NCBI RefSeq assembly: GCF_000203915.1
Contig: NC_008390.1
Location: forward strand, 2,666,001 to 2,730,000
Direction: 5' to 3'
Source of the DNA: Burkholderia ambifaria AMMD
GTDB taxonomy: Bacteria > Pseudomonadota > Gammaproteobacteria > Burkholderiales > Burkholderiaceae
Length of the DNA: 64,000 nt
Shown here: positions 43,383-53,285 of the stretch, one piece after another
Layout: each line of letters starts with the position of its first letter
Position numbering within the stretch: position 1 is the stretch's first letter
Position numbers and translations under genes: made by a program
Notes under the pieces: generated by a model
Seen by the model: the letters and a program-made list of their open reading frames with translations, nothing else
Told to the model about the DNA's origin: nothing
The model's database searches: none

Positions 43383-44417
43383 ATGGAGTTGAGACAGAAA
43401 TCGGTATCCGTGCGGATCTACCGCTGGCTGTGCGAGGACGCGCGCACAAACGGCATCGATCCCGCCGCGCTTTACGAGACGCTCGGCATCGGGCCGGCCG
43501 AGCTCGCCGACGACACGCGCCGCATCGCCGGCGACCGGCACGTGGCCGCGATGCAGCTGACGAGCGGCTGGCCGCTGTCGTGGCATCGCCCGCCGCCGCA
43601 GGTCGTGCCGTGGCTCGTGCCGTTTCCCGAGCTCGCGGGCGTCACGTGCAACGCGGCGACGCTGCGCGGCGCGCTGCACGGCTACCTGCGCTATCGCGAG
43701 CTGATCGGCAACGTCGACTGGGTCTTCGCACACGAGAGAGGCGACGCGATCGCGCTCGAGTACGTGAACGAAGGAGAAGGCCGGAACGCGGGCAGCGCGT
43801 TCGTCAATCTCGCGATCCTCGCGGCGCTTGCGGGCCTGTACGATCCGCACGTGCGCATCGACGACGCCGAATTCGCCGGCCGCGCGTTCGCGCCCGTTGC
43901 CGCGCTGCGCGACATGCTCGGCGCACCGGTGGCGTTCGAGGCCGCGCACAACCGCATCGTGCTGCGCTCCGCGCACCTCGACACGCCGTTCGAGCGCTAC
44001 AACGCGCCGCTCGCCGGCATCCAGCGTCATGCGGCCGACGCCGCGCGCGAGCGCGTGCGCGCACGCTCGACGTTCGGCGCGTCGGTCGAACAATGCGTGC
44101 GCGACTGGCTGCGTACCTCCGACGATACCGACGTGCCGACCGATACGCTGATGCAGCACGTGTGCACGCGCTTCGCGATGTCGCGCTGGACGCTGCGCCG
44201 GCGGCTGCATCGCGAAGCGGTCGGTTTCCATGCGCTCGTCGCGCAGGCGCGGCTCGGCGAGGCGCGCGACCTGCTGCTCAATACGCAGTTGCCGATCGGC
44301 GAGATCGGCGTGCGCGTCGGCTTCCGTTCGACGAGCGCATTCACGCGCTTCTTCACGCGCGAACTCGGCGCGGCGCCGAGCCGCTTTCGCGACGGGCACG
44401 GCGACCGGTGGCGTTGA
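43383..44417 (+). CDS. AraC-family regulator
   Basis: 344 residues. The N-terminal part (VRIYRWLCEDARTNGIDPAALYETLGIGPAEL) is the AraC arabinose-binding-like effector domain common in OruR/ArgR-type regulators. The C-terminal DNA-binding domain is FAMSRWTLRRRLHREAVGFHALVAQARLGEARDLLLNTQLPIGEIGVRVGFRSTSAFTRFFTRELGAAPSRFR. It is divergent from the GH3 gene, a likely target. The inducer is unknown. Confidence 0.9.
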   Translation: MELRQKSVSVRIYRWLCEDARTNGIDPAALYETLGIGPAELADDTRRIAGDRHVAAMQLTSGWPLSWHRPPPQVVPWLVPFPELAGVTCNAATLRGALHGYLRYRELIGNVDWVFAHERGDAIALEYVNEGEGRNAGSAFVNLAILAALAGLYDPHVRIDDAEFAGRAFAPVAALRDMLGAPVAFEAAHNRIVLRSAHLDTPFERYNAPLAGIQRHAADAARERVRARSTFGASVEQCVRDWLRTSDDTDVPTDTLMQHVCTRFAMSRWTLRRRLHREAVGFHALVAQARLGEARDLLLNTQLPIGEIGVRVGFRSTSAFTRFFTRELGAAPSRFRDGHGDRWR

Positions 44418-44466
44418 CGCACGCTTTTTCTGAGACACTGGCGGCTTCGCATCCCGCCGCCCTCCC

Positions 44467-45357
44467 ATGTCCTGGTTTCTGTATCTGATCGAATGCGCGG
44501 ACGACAGCGTCTACACGGGCATCACGACCGATGTCGCAGCGCGCTTCGACGAACACGCGTCCGGCAAGGGCGCGCGCTATACACGCTCGCGCAAGCCGCG
44601 CGCGGTGCTCGCGGCGTTTCCTCTGCCCGACCGGTCCAGCGCGTCGCGCGCCGAATACTGGGTGAAGCGGCTCACGCCCGCGAAAAAGCGCGAGTTGGCG
44701 GCCGGCTTGCGCACGCTCGAATCGGTGTTGCCGGCGGTGGTGGCGCTCGACGAGCGCAACGATGCGGCCGGGCCGAAGGCGATGGCGCGCGGGCCCAAGA
44801 AGGGGCGCGCGAAAGACCTCGACGATGCGGCCAACGCGGCTGATACCGAACCGGTTGCCGGGAAAAAGGCGAAGGCGGGGAAAGTCGCCGGGCCTGCAAC
44901 GGCCGCGAAGACGGTGAAGACAGTGGAGACGGCGAAGCCTGCGAAAGGCAAACAAGCGTCGAAGTCGACGCAATCGAACCCGGCCGCACCGGACGCGAAA
45001 CGGGCGAAAGCCGACGGCCACGCCGCCGCAAAAAAGACGTCGTTGCGTGGTACGCCGGTAAAGAAGGCCGGCCCGCCTCTAGCCGCGTCGCCAAAAAGGA
45101 AGGCATCGGCCGCCGTCGGCAAACCGGCAGCGAACGCACGCGAAGACGCCGCTTGCGCACCGACGCGGCGCCGTCCATCGACCGCGCGACCCGCCGGAGC
45201 GACCGAAGCAACCAAGGCGACCCAGGCACCCACGTCACCCGCTGCCCCGCCCCGCGCGAAACGCACGAAGCAGGCGCCGGGTACCCCACGCCCGCAGGCG
45301 TCCGCGCCCGCCCGCCGGAAAACCGTGCGCACAAAACAAAACCGCGCGGCCTCCTGA
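44467..45357 (+). CDS. GIY-YIG nuclease-like protein with histone-H1-like tail
   Basis: 296 residues. The first 80 form a GIY-YIG domain (WFLYLIECADDSVYTGITTDVAARFDEHASGKGARYTRSRKP), as in the YhbQ/SLX1-like single-domain proteins. The remaining two thirds are Lys/Ala/Pro-rich low complexity (KTVKTVETAKPAKGKQASKSTQ, PKRKASAAVGKPAAN), resembling H1-like AlgP/HctB proteins and expected to bind DNA non-specifically. The gene ends in a terminator hairpin that overlaps its stop codon. A DNA-repair or nucleoid role is inferred. Confidence 0.85.
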   Translation: MSWFLYLIECADDSVYTGITTDVAARFDEHASGKGARYTRSRKPRAVLAAFPLPDRSSASRAEYWVKRLTPAKKRELAAGLRTLESVLPAVVALDERNDAAGPKAMARGPKKGRAKDLDDAANAADTEPVAGKKAKAGKVAGPATAAKTVKTVETAKPAKGKQASKSTQSNPAAPDAKRAKADGHAAAKKTSLRGTPVKKAGPPLAASPKRKASAAVGKPAANAREDAACAPTRRRPSTARPAGATEATKATQAPTSPAAPPRAKRTKQAPGTPRPQASAPARRKTVRTKQNRAAS

Positions 45358-45374
45358 GGAGACACGCGCGGTTT
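45339..45374. terminator. Terminator overlapping the GIY-YIG stop
   Basis: AAACCGCGCG and CGCGCGGTTT pair perfectly; the stop codon lies in the loop. It lies between convergent genes (ppa on the other strand) and may act in both directions. Confidence 0.75.
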
Positions 45375-45412
45375 GCGTTCCGAACGAACCGGCGCGAGGC
45401 CGACCAACGGGC

Positions 45413-45940
45413 TTACTTCTTGTAGTTCGCGGCGCCGTCGGTGATTTCCTTGTGCGCGGCGTCGATGCCGGCCCAGCCTTCGACCTTCACCCACTTGCCC
45501 TTCTCGAGCGCCTTGTACTGCTCGAAGAAGTGCTTGATCTGATCCTTCAGGTACTCGGGCACGTCGTCGATCGACTTCAGGTTCGCCGTCATCGGGCAGA
45601 CCTTGTCGTGCGGCACGGCGACCAGCTTCGCGTCGACGCCCGACTCGTCGGTCATCTGCAGCATGCCGAGCACGCGCGAACGCACGATCGAGCCGGCCAG
45701 CAGCGGGAACGGCGTGATCACCAGCACGTCGACCGGATCGCCGTCGCCCGACAGCGTCTGCGGGATGTAGCCGTAGTTCACCGGGTAACGCATGCCGGTA
45801 CCGATGAAGCGGTCGACGACGAGGAGACCCAGTTCCTTGTCCGCCTCGTACTTCACCGGATCGCTCTGCGCGGGGATCTCGATGATCACGTTGAAATCGT
45901 GCGGCAGGTCCTTGCCGGCCGGAACATGATTAAAGCTCAT
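45413..45940 (-). CDS. ppa: Inorganic pyrophosphatase
   Basis: 175 residues, the usual length of bacterial family I enzymes. [54 protein letters not shown] with the active-site Asp cluster, and KAVPHDK-like [10 protein letters not shown] are all present. It hydrolyses pyrophosphate to drive biosynthesis. Start at 45940 ([17 protein letters not shown]); the frame stays open upstream but that part has no family match. Confidence 0.95.
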   Translation of the reverse strand: MSFNHVPAGKDLPHDFNVIIEIPAQSDPVKYEADKELGLLVVDRFIGTGMRYPVNYGYIPQTLSGDGDPVDVLVITPFPLLAGSIVRSRVLGMLQMTDESGVDAKLVAVPHDKVCPMTANLKSIDDVPEYLKDQIKHFFEQYKALEKGKWVKVEGWAGIDAAHKEITDGAANYKK

Positions 45941-46149
45941 AGCGCTCTCTGTTGGTCGATGGAATTCGGGACAGGGGCGCCGCGGGGCGCTGCACCGCCG
46001 CGGGCGTCCCCGCAGGGAATGCGCCATTATAGCCAATCGACCGGTGGCGTCCGGATGACGATCGGCGCGATAATCGTTCCGGATGTCCGGCCACCGAACC
46101 ACGGGCGACGTCGTCCGTCGCCGCGAAGCATCGGACCCGAGGAGCAGGC

Positions 46150-47589
46150 ATGGAAGAAGCGAAGCACTTCATCGCGGGCGAATGGACGTTGCCCGCGCAG
46201 CTGGAGACAATCCCGGTCGTCGATCCCTCCGACGGCCAGCCGTTCGCGACGATCGCGCGCGGCACCGCCCCCGACATCGAGCGCGCGGTCGCCGCGGCCC
46301 GCGAAGCGTTCGTGGGCCCGTGGGGCGCGGCGAGCGCCGCCGAGCGCGGCCGCGTGCTGATGCGGCTGTCGGCGCGCGTCGCCGACCATCTCGAGGAACT
46401 CGCGACGATCGAGGCGCGCGACACCGGCAAGCCGCTGAAGCAGGCGCGTGCCGATGCCGCCGCGCTCGTGCGCTATTTCGAGTTCTACGCGGGCGCTGCC
46501 GACAAGCTGCACGGCGAGACCCTCCCCTATCAGGCCGGCTATACGGTGCTGACCGTGCGCGAGCCGCACGGCGTCACCGGCCACATCGTGCCGTGGAACT
46601 ACCCGATGCAGATCTTCGGGCGCAGCGTCGGCGCGGCGCTCGCGGCCGGCAACGCGTGCGTCGTGAAGCCGGCCGAGGACGCGTGCCTGTCGGTGCTGCG
46701 CGTCGCCGAGCTGGCCGCCGAAGCCGGGCTGCCGGCCGGTGCGCTCAATATCGTCACCGGCTATGGCCATGAGGCGGGCGCCGCGCTCGCGCGCCACCCG
46801 GGCATCGACCACATCTCGTTCACCGGCTCGCCCGCGACCGGCAAGCTCGTCACGCAGATGGCCGCCGAGAACCACGTGCCCGTCACGCTCGAGCTCGGCG
46901 GCAAGTCGCCGCAGATCGTGTTCGCCGACGCCGATCTCGAAGCGGCGCTGCCCGTGCTCGTGTCGGCGATCGTGCAGAACGGCGGGCAGACCTGCTCGGC
47001 CGGCAGCCGCGTGCTGATCGAGCACGCGGTCTACGAGCCGCTCGTCGATCGGCTCGCCACCGCGTTCAACGCGCTGCGGGTCGGCCCGAGCCGCGCGGAT
47101 CTCGACTGCGGCCCGCTGATCAACGCGAAGCAGCAGCAGCGCGTGTGGGATTTCCTGTCCGACGCGCAGCATGACGGCATTCCGATGGCCGGGCACGGCC
47201 AGGTCGTCGCCGACGCGCCCGAAAGCGGCTTCTACCAGGCCCCCGCGCTGCTGCGCGACGTGCCGGCGTCGCACCGGCTCGCGCAGGAGGAAGTATTCGG
47301 CCCGGTGCTCGCCGCGATGCGTTTCGTCGACGAGGAGGAAGCGGTCGCGCTCGCGAACGGCACGCCGTACGGCCTCGTCGCAGGCATCTGGACCCGCGAC
47401 GGCGCGCGCCAGCTGCGCCTCGCGCGGCGCCTGCGCGCCGGTCAGGTGTTCATCAACAACTACGGTGCGGGCGGCGGCGTCGAACTGCCGTTCGGCGGCG
47501 TCGGCCATTCGGGCCATGGCCGCGAGAAAGGCTTCGAGGCGCTGTATGGCTTCACCGCACTGAAGACGATCGCGATCCGGCACGGCTGA
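46150..47589 (+). CDS. NAD-dependent aldehyde dehydrogenase
   Basis: 479 residues. [42 protein letters not shown], the catalytic Glu in [14 protein letters not shown], the catalytic Cys in [11 protein letters not shown] and EEVFGPVLA are all intact. AGGAG precedes the ATG. It oxidises an aldehyde to an acid and is followed by an SDR dehydrogenase (75-base gap) and an ACS-type transporter, suggesting a small catabolic operon for an imported alcohol or sugar-derived compound. Substrate unknown. Confidence 0.93.
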   Translation: MEEAKHFIAGEWTLPAQLETIPVVDPSDGQPFATIARGTAPDIERAVAAAREAFVGPWGAASAAERGRVLMRLSARVADHLEELATIEARDTGKPLKQARADAAALVRYFEFYAGAADKLHGETLPYQAGYTVLTVREPHGVTGHIVPWNYPMQIFGRSVGAALAAGNACVVKPAEDACLSVLRVAELAAEAGLPAGALNIVTGYGHEAGAALARHPGIDHISFTGSPATGKLVTQMAAENHVPVTLELGGKSPQIVFADADLEAALPVLVSAIVQNGGQTCSAGSRVLIEHAVYEPLVDRLATAFNALRVGPSRADLDCGPLINAKQQQRVWDFLSDAQHDGIPMAGHGQVVADAPESGFYQAPALLRDVPASHRLAQEEVFGPVLAAMRFVDEEEAVALANGTPYGLVAGIWTRDGARQLRLARRLRAGQVFINNYGAGGGVELPFGGVGHSGHGREKGFEALYGFTALKTIAIRHG

Positions 47590-47664
47590 ACCCGCAGCAC
47601 GCGGCCGGCAACGACCGGCCGCGCACCGACACACCACGCACGCATCCAACAGAGGAGACACACC

Positions 47665-48423
47665 ATGCGGTTGAGCGGCAAGACGGCCATCGTCACCGGC
47701 GGCGGCTCGGGCTTCGGCGAGGGCATCGCGAAGACCTATGCGCGCGAAGGCGCGAATGTCGTCGTCAACGACCTGAACGGCGCGGCGGCCGAGCGCGTCG
47801 CGAGCGAGATCGCGCTGGCGGGCGGCAAGGCGATCGCGGTCGCGGGCGACGTGTCCCAAGACGCCGACTGGCGCGCGCTGCTGCAGGCCGCGCTCGACGA
47901 TTTCCATTCGGTGCAGATCGTCGTGAACAACGCCGGCACCACGCACCGCAACAAGCCGGTGCTCGACGTGACGGAAGCCGAGTTCGATCGCGTGTACGCC
48001 GTCAACATGAAGAGCCTGTTCTGGAGCGTACAGACCCTGGTGCCGTATTTCCGCGCGCAGGGCGGCGGCGTGTTCGTGAACGTCGCATCGACGGCCGGCG
48101 TGCGGCCGCGCCCGGGCCTCGTCTGGTACAACAGCACGAAGGGCGCGATGATCACCGCGAGCAAGTCGCTCGCGGCCGAGCTCGGCGCCGACCGCATCCG
48201 CGTGAACTGCATCAACCCGGTGCTCGGCGAGACGGGCCTGATGACCGAGTTCATGGGCTGCGAGGACACGCCGGAGAATCGCCGCCGGTTCCTCGCGACG
48301 ATTCCGCTCGGCCGCTTCTCGACGCCGCAGGACATCGCGAACGCGGCCCTGTACCTCGCATCCGACGAAGCCGAGTTCATCACCGGCGTCTGTCTCGAAG
48401 TCGACGGCGGACGCTGCATCTAG
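47665..48423 (+). CDS. SDR-family dehydrogenase
   Basis: 252 residues. GGGSGFGEGIAKTYAREGANVVVNDLN with Asp after strand 2 suggests NAD rather than NADP. NNAGTTHRNKP, the catalytic Ser (NVASTAG) and YNSTKGA (YxxxK), and the end VCLEVDGGRCI are typical. AGAGGAGA lies in the leader. It lies in the middle of the aldehyde dehydrogenase/transporter operon and probably supplies the aldehyde or ketone step. Confidence 0.93.
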   Translation: MRLSGKTAIVTGGGSGFGEGIAKTYAREGANVVVNDLNGAAAERVASEIALAGGKAIAVAGDVSQDADWRALLQAALDDFHSVQIVVNNAGTTHRNKPVLDVTEAEFDRVYAVNMKSLFWSVQTLVPYFRAQGGGVFVNVASTAGVRPRPGLVWYNSTKGAMITASKSLAAELGADRIRVNCINPVLGETGLMTEFMGCEDTPENRRRFLATIPLGRFSTPQDIANAALYLASDEAEFITGVCLEVDGGRCI

Positions 48424-48568
48424 CCGCACGACCGCGATTACGCCGCGCCGGCACCGGCGCGCGCATCCGCGCAGGGTGCATCCACGCATCGGCATTGCTT
48501 CGCAAGACACCGGATCGGGCGCCGACGCGCCGGCTCCGGCACATGACAAGACAAGGACAGGAGACAAC

Positions 48569-49873
48569 ATGGCTACATCGATGCAGTCGCTGCCGGGCTC
48601 GTCCGGCGCATTCGAGGAAGCAACCTACCGCAAGGTGTCGTGGCGGCTCACGCCGTTGCTGCTGCTGTGCTACGTGGTCGCGTATCTCGATCGCGTGAAC
48701 GTCGGCTTCGCGAAGCTGCAGATGGCGAGCGACCTGAATCTCAGCGACACCGTCTACGGGCTCGGCGCCGGGATCTTCTTCTTCGGCTACTTCCTGTTCG
48801 AAGTCCCGAGCAACATCATCCTGCACAAGGTCGGCGCGCGCGTGTGGATCGCGCGGATCATGGCGACCTGGGGCGTGATCTCGATCCTGACGATGTTCGT
48901 CACGACGCCCGCGATGTTCTACGTGATGCGCTTCCTGCTCGGCGTCGCGGAAGCCGGCTTCTTCCCCGGCGTGATCCTGTATCTCACCTACTGGTATCCC
49001 GCGCACCGGCGCGGCCGGATGACGACGTTCTTCATGACCGCGGTCGCACTGTCCGGCGTGATCGGCGGACCGATCTCCGGCTTCATCCTGAAGGCGTTCA
49101 ATGGCGTGAGCGGCTGGCACGGCTGGCAATGGCTGTTCCTGCTCGAAGGGATCCCGTCGGTGCTGGCCGGCGTGCTCGTATTCTTCGCGCTCGACGACCG
49201 GATCGCGAAGGCCAAATGGCTCACCGACGACGAAAAGGCGCTGCTCGCGCGCAACGTCGACGCGGAGGAAGCGACCAAGCAGGACCTGCCGCTCGGCGCG
49301 GTGATGGCGAGCCCGCGCGTGTGGCTGATGGCGCTCATCTACTTCTCGTTCGTGATGGGGCTGTACGGCGTCGGCTTCTGGCTGCCGACGATCATCAAGG
49401 CGACCGGCGTGGTCGACACGTTCATGATCGGCCTGCTGTCGGCGATTCCGTATGCGGCGGCGGTGGTCGCGATGATCCTGATCGCGCACAGCGCGGACAA
49501 GCGGCGCGAACGACGCTGGCACCTGGCGATTCCGGCCGCGTTCGGCGCGCTCGGGCTCGTGTTGTCGGTGGTCTGGGCGCACCAGACGGCGCTCGCGATG
49601 CTCGGCCTCACGCTCGCGACGATGGGCATCCTGACGACGCTGCCGCTGTTCTGGAGCCTGCCGACCGCATTCCTCGGCGGTGCGGCGGCCGCGGCCGGCA
49701 TCGCGATGATCAACTCGATCGGCAACCTCGCGGGTTTCCTGAGCCCGTACCTGATGGGCTGGCTCAAGCAGGCGACGGGCGCCAACGACGCGGGCATGTA
49801 CATGCTCGCCGGGTTCCTCGTGCTCGGCGGGTTGCTCGCGCTGTCGGTGCCGAAGCGGCTCGTCGACAAGTGA
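48569..49873 (+). CDS. MFS transporter, ACS (anion:cation symporter) family
   Basis: 434 residues and about 12 membrane segments. YRKVSWRLTPLLLLCYVVAYLDRVNVGFAKLQMASDL is the ACS family opening, followed by GLGAGIFFFGYFLFEVPSNIIL and RFLLGVAEAGFFPGVILYLTYWYPAHRRGR. The family imports organic acids such as tartrate, phthalate or hexuronates. ATG 48569 has CAGGAGA upstream. With the preceding dehydrogenases it should supply the operon's substrate. Confidence 0.9.
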   Translation: MATSMQSLPGSSGAFEEATYRKVSWRLTPLLLLCYVVAYLDRVNVGFAKLQMASDLNLSDTVYGLGAGIFFFGYFLFEVPSNIILHKVGARVWIARIMATWGVISILTMFVTTPAMFYVMRFLLGVAEAGFFPGVILYLTYWYPAHRRGRMTTFFMTAVALSGVIGGPISGFILKAFNGVSGWHGWQWLFLLEGIPSVLAGVLVFFALDDRIAKAKWLTDDEKALLARNVDAEEATKQDLPLGAVMASPRVWLMALIYFSFVMGLYGVGFWLPTIIKATGVVDTFMIGLLSAIPYAAAVVAMILIAHSADKRRERRWHLAIPAAFGALGLVLSVVWAHQTALAMLGLTLATMGILTTLPLFWSLPTAFLGGAAAAAGIAMINSIGNLAGFLSPYLMGWLKQATGANDAGMYMLAGFLVLGGLLALSVPKRLVDK

Positions 49874-50059
49874 TGCGGTAGGCCGGAGCTTGTCGCATTC
49901 GCACGCGAGCATGAAGCCGACCGGGTCGCGCCCCCTGCCGCTACGCCGCACGACGACGTCTACCGGCTCAACGGCGGGCTCGACAGCCGGCTCGCGGGCG
50001 CCGTGCCGCAAAAGCGCCCGAACCACGGCGTCCGGACCGGCCTGCAACGCGGCGCCGAA

Positions 50060-50097
50060 TAAAAAATGCCCCGAAGGCCAATCGGCGTTCGGGGCAT
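50060..50097 (-). terminator. Terminator of the hemC-hemDX-hemY operon
   Basis: ATGCCCCGAA and TTCGGGGCAT pair perfectly over ten bases; a run of A at 50060-50066 gives the U run on the minus strand. It lies 30 bases beyond the hemY stop. Confidence 0.85.
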
Positions 50098-50127
50098 ATT
50101 CACGTGCGGCAGAGGACCGCCGCCGCG

Positions 50128-51315
50128 TCAGACCACGGTGATCGCGAGCGCGCTTTCGCGGTAGTGCTTCGCCGCCTTGTCGGTTTCGCCGAGATGCTCG
50201 AACAGGCGTGCGAGCGCACGGTGCGCACGCACTTTCAGCGCCTCGTTGTCGGCCTGCTTCAGCGCGGCCTCGAGGAATGACTGCGCCTTGCCCCACAGCT
50301 GCTGCTGCTGGCAGAGACGGCCGAGCGCGAACAGCAGGTCGGCATCGTCCGGGTGATCCTTCTTCCACCCTTCGGCCTTCTGGATCAGCGGCAGCGCATC
50401 GGCGCCTGCCGTATCCGGATAGCGGCGCAGCAGCCGCGCATCCCAGTTGTGCGCGAGCGCTTCCTCGACGATGCGGCGCGCTTCGGGGCGACGCTCGAGC
50501 GGCACCAGCAGTTCGGCCGCGAGATCGGCGAGGCGCGGCGACTGACGCTCGAGCGGCGACAGCGACTGCCACACTTCGAGCAGCGCGTCCGGATCGTGCC
50601 GGCGTTCGCGCAGCAGGTTCTCCGCCGCCTGCTGGCGCAGCCGCACGGCCGCGGCCGGATGCAGCGCCTCGCGCTTCTCGAGCGCCTTCGCGAGCTTCAG
50701 CACCTCGGCCCAGTTCTTCAATTGCTGCTGCGCGCGCAGCGCGACCTGCTGCGCATGGATACGCTTGCCGCCCGCCTGCAGGTCGGCCAGCGCGGCGAGC
50801 GCGCCGTCGGCATCGCGTGCATCCGCGCGCATGTCGGCCGCGGCGAGCAGCCTCGCGTCCTGCCATTCGGGCGCGTCGACCTTCGACAGCCAGTCGTCGC
50901 GGCGCGTGTACTCGTGCATCCGGTGCGCGGCGGTGGCCGCGACGAGACTCGCGGCGCCCTGGTTCGCATCGACCGCGAGCGCGTCGCGCGCGGCCTTCTC
51001 GGCGCGCGAGAAGCGGCCCGCATACAGGTTCGCGATCGCATCGCGCAGCGACGCCTGCGCCTTCTCGTTGCGCGAACGCGCACGATACGCGGCGACCCGC
51101 TGCGGCATGCGCCAGATGTTGCGCACGATGCGCAGCAGCGCGTACACGACGATGAACAGCACGACGATGCCGATCACGAACAGGTTCAGCGACACGTCGA
51201 TCCGGTACGGCGGATAGACGAGCAGCACCTGCCCCGCGTCGAAACGGCCGACGGTGGCGAGCGCCGCGGCGATCCCGAACAGGATCGCGAGCCAGACGAT
51301 TCCTCGAAGCGTCAT
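50128..51315 (-). CDS. hemY: HemY-type porphyrin-biosynthesis-associated protein
   Basis: 395 residues. Two membrane segments at the N-terminus (GIVWLAILFGIAAALATV and NLFVIGIVVLFIVVYALLRIVRNIW) are followed by the HemY_N/TPR region, with helices such as FSRAEKAARDALAVDANQGAASLVAATAAHRMHEY and DADLLFALGRLCQQQQLWGKAQSFLEAAL. Its biochemical role is poorly known; it always lies with hemCDX and may scaffold the heme pathway at the membrane. Only two bases separate it from hemDX. Confidence 0.9.
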   Translation of the reverse strand: MTLRGIVWLAILFGIAAALATVGRFDAGQVLLVYPPYRIDVSLNLFVIGIVVLFIVVYALLRIVRNIWRMPQRVAAYRARSRNEKAQASLRDAIANLYAGRFSRAEKAARDALAVDANQGAASLVAATAAHRMHEYTRRDDWLSKVDAPEWQDARLLAAADMRADARDADGALAALADLQAGGKRIHAQQVALRAQQQLKNWAEVLKLAKALEKREALHPAAAVRLRQQAAENLLRERRHDPDALLEVWQSLSPLERQSPRLADLAAELLVPLERRPEARRIVEEALAHNWDARLLRRYPDTAGADALPLIQKAEGWKKDHPDDADLLFALGRLCQQQQLWGKAQSFLEAALKQADNEALKVRAHRALARLFEHLGETDKAAKHYRESALAITVV

Positions 51316-51317
51316 CG

Positions 51318-53285
51318 TTACCCCCGGCTCTTGAACTGCTGAACGGCGTTCAGGCTCGTGTTCAGGTTCGGCACCGCGACCGTCAGCGATGCGCCGTCGA
51401 CCTGCCGGAGCAGATCCTGGACGGTTTGCGTGTCCTTCGATGCCTGGTCGAAATACTTGCCGAGCGACGCCTGCGCCGCATGCAGGTCGGCCTTCATCGC
51501 GGTGTCGTTGCGCGAGAGCAGCGACAGCCGCGCGGTGAGCAGGCGCAGCTTCACGTTCTCGCGCACGAAGTAGCCCTGGTCGGGCGACGCGAGCATCGCG
51601 TCCGCATTGTCGATCCGGCGCACCTGCACGAGGCCCTTCAGTTGCTCGCCGAGGCCCGCCGAGAAGTCATGCCACCACACCTTCCAGCGCGGCGTGTCGG
51701 CCGCGACCGACGATGCGGCATCGGCCGGCGCGGCCTTCGGCGCCGCGTGCGGAACGATCGCCTCGCCCGACAGCGGCAGCGCGTCGATCTTCGCGATCGC
51801 GTCGTCGAGCTTGATCGCGAGGCCCGTGAGGTCGGCCGACGGGGCAGCCTTCAGCTTCTCGATGTCCTGCGCGAGCGCCTTGCGCACCGTGACGGCCTGC
51901 GCGCTCTGCGACGTCGCGAGGCGCGCGTCGGCATTCTGCAGCGCGATCAGCGCGAGCTGCGTGTTGCCCGTGAGCTGCAGCTGCTGGCTCGCGCTCGACA
52001 GCATCTGGTCGACTTCTTCCAGCATCCACGCGTCGCGGTTGCGCGACAGGTCCTGGTACTGCTGCTGCAGCGCCTGCTGCGCGCTCTGCGCGTCGGCGAG
52101 CTTGCCGTCGAGCTGCGCGAGCTGCGTATCGACCTGGTGCGTGCCCGCGAGCGCCTGCTCGGTCTTCATGCGCGTCTCGGCCGTTTGCGCGTCGAGCGCC
52201 TTCTGGCGCGCGACGAACGTCGCGTCGAGCCGGTCGACCTTGCGGTTCAGCGCGTAGGCGCCCACGCCCGCGGCGCAGCCGAGCACGACGACGACGAACC
52301 ACAGCGCCGCGCTGCTGCCGCGGCGCGCAGGCGATTGCGCGAGATAAGGGGGACTGGACGGCGGCGCGGATGCAGCGGCCGGCTGGGAAGCGACGCTTTT
52401 GGAATCGTTGGTATCTGTCATGCGTTTAGTCACCGGTGCGGCTGTCGCCGGTTGGACGGCCTCGTCGGCCATCGTTCGAAACGCGCGGACGATGCGCTCA
52501 TCGCCCGCGCCGGTCAGCGTAATCCTATCAAAACCCAGTGCGCGGGCGGTCTGCTCGATGCGCGGGTGCGGCGTCACGAGCGGCGCATGCTTCAGCGCTT
52601 CGATCTCGGCGTCGTTCAGGTGGGTGCGCGCGAGTTCGTGCAGGTTGCGCACGCCTTCGGAGCTCGTGACGAGCCACGCGTGCGGCGCGCCGGCGAGCAG
52701 CACATGCACGCGTTCCCACGCGCCGACGCGCGGCTCGGGCACGACGCGCCGGTACGCGGCGACCAGCGTGACGTCCGCGCCGGCTTCGCGCAGCCGCTCG
52801 GCGAGCCATTCGCGCCCGCCGTCGCCGCGCACGATCAGCACGTGCTTGCCGGCGAGCGCCTGCGCGCCGCCGAACGCGGCCTCGATGCTCGCGAACAGGT
52901 TTTCCGAATCGTAATGCGGGACACCGCCGTCGGCGGGCGCCTGCGGCGCGATCACGCGATGCGCGGGCGCGGCGATTCCGTGGCGCTCGAGCGCCGCGAC
53001 GCTGCCCGGGCCGACGACGCCGACCGGCAGCGCATTCGGCCAGATCGCGTCGTACTGCGCGAGCGCGCGGTCGATCGCGTTCGGCGACACGAAGATCACC
53101 AGCGCGTAACGGTCGAGCGCCGCGAACGCGGCGTCGAGCGGCGCCGGATCGTCCACCGGCGCGATGTCGATCAGCGGGAATTCGAGCACGTCGCAGCCGG
53201 CCTCGGCCAGCTGGGCCGAGAGTCCGGCCGACTGGCCGTCCGGACGCGTCAGGACGGCGGTGAACGCGCGCGCGCCGCCCGCCAT
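51318..53285 (-). CDS. hemDX: HemDX fusion: uroporphyrinogen-III synthase plus HemX
   Basis: 655 residues. Residues 1 to about 260 are HemD (RAFTAVLTRPDGQSAGLSAQLAEAGCDVLEFPLIDI, GKHVLIVRGDGGREWLAERLREAGADV, AWLVTSSEGVRNL), which closes the tetrapyrrole ring. After a Pro/Ala linker come a membrane segment (ALWFVVVVLGCAAGVGAYAL) and coiled-coil HemX (LDAQTAETRMKTEQALAG...). The frame is open without interruption across the junction. The start overlaps the hemC stop (TGATG). Such fusions are known in Burkholderia and anchor HemD to the membrane. Confidence 0.92.
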   Translation of the reverse strand: MAGGARAFTAVLTRPDGQSAGLSAQLAEAGCDVLEFPLIDIAPVDDPAPLDAAFAALDRYALVIFVSPNAIDRALAQYDAIWPNALPVGVVGPGSVAALERHGIAAPAHRVIAPQAPADGGVPHYDSENLFASIEAAFGGAQALAGKHVLIVRGDGGREWLAERLREAGADVTLVAAYRRVVPEPRVGAWERVHVLLAGAPHAWLVTSSEGVRNLHELARTHLNDAEIEALKHAPLVTPHPRIEQTARALGFDRITLTGAGDERIVRAFRTMADEAVQPATAAPVTKRMTDTNDSKSVASQPAAASAPPSSPPYLAQSPARRGSSAALWFVVVVLGCAAGVGAYALNRKVDRLDATFVARQKALDAQTAETRMKTEQALAGTHQVDTQLAQLDGKLADAQSAQQALQQQYQDLSRNRDAWMLEEVDQMLSSASQQLQLTGNTQLALIALQNADARLATSQSAQAVTVRKALAQDIEKLKAAPSADLTGLAIKLDDAIAKIDALPLSGEAIVPHAAPKAAPADAASSVAADTPRWKVWWHDFSAGLGEQLKGLVQVRRIDNADAMLASPDQGYFVRENVKLRLLTARLSLLSRNDTAMKADLHAAQASLGKYFDQASKDTQTVQDLLRQVDGASLTVAVPNLNTSLNAVQQFKSRG

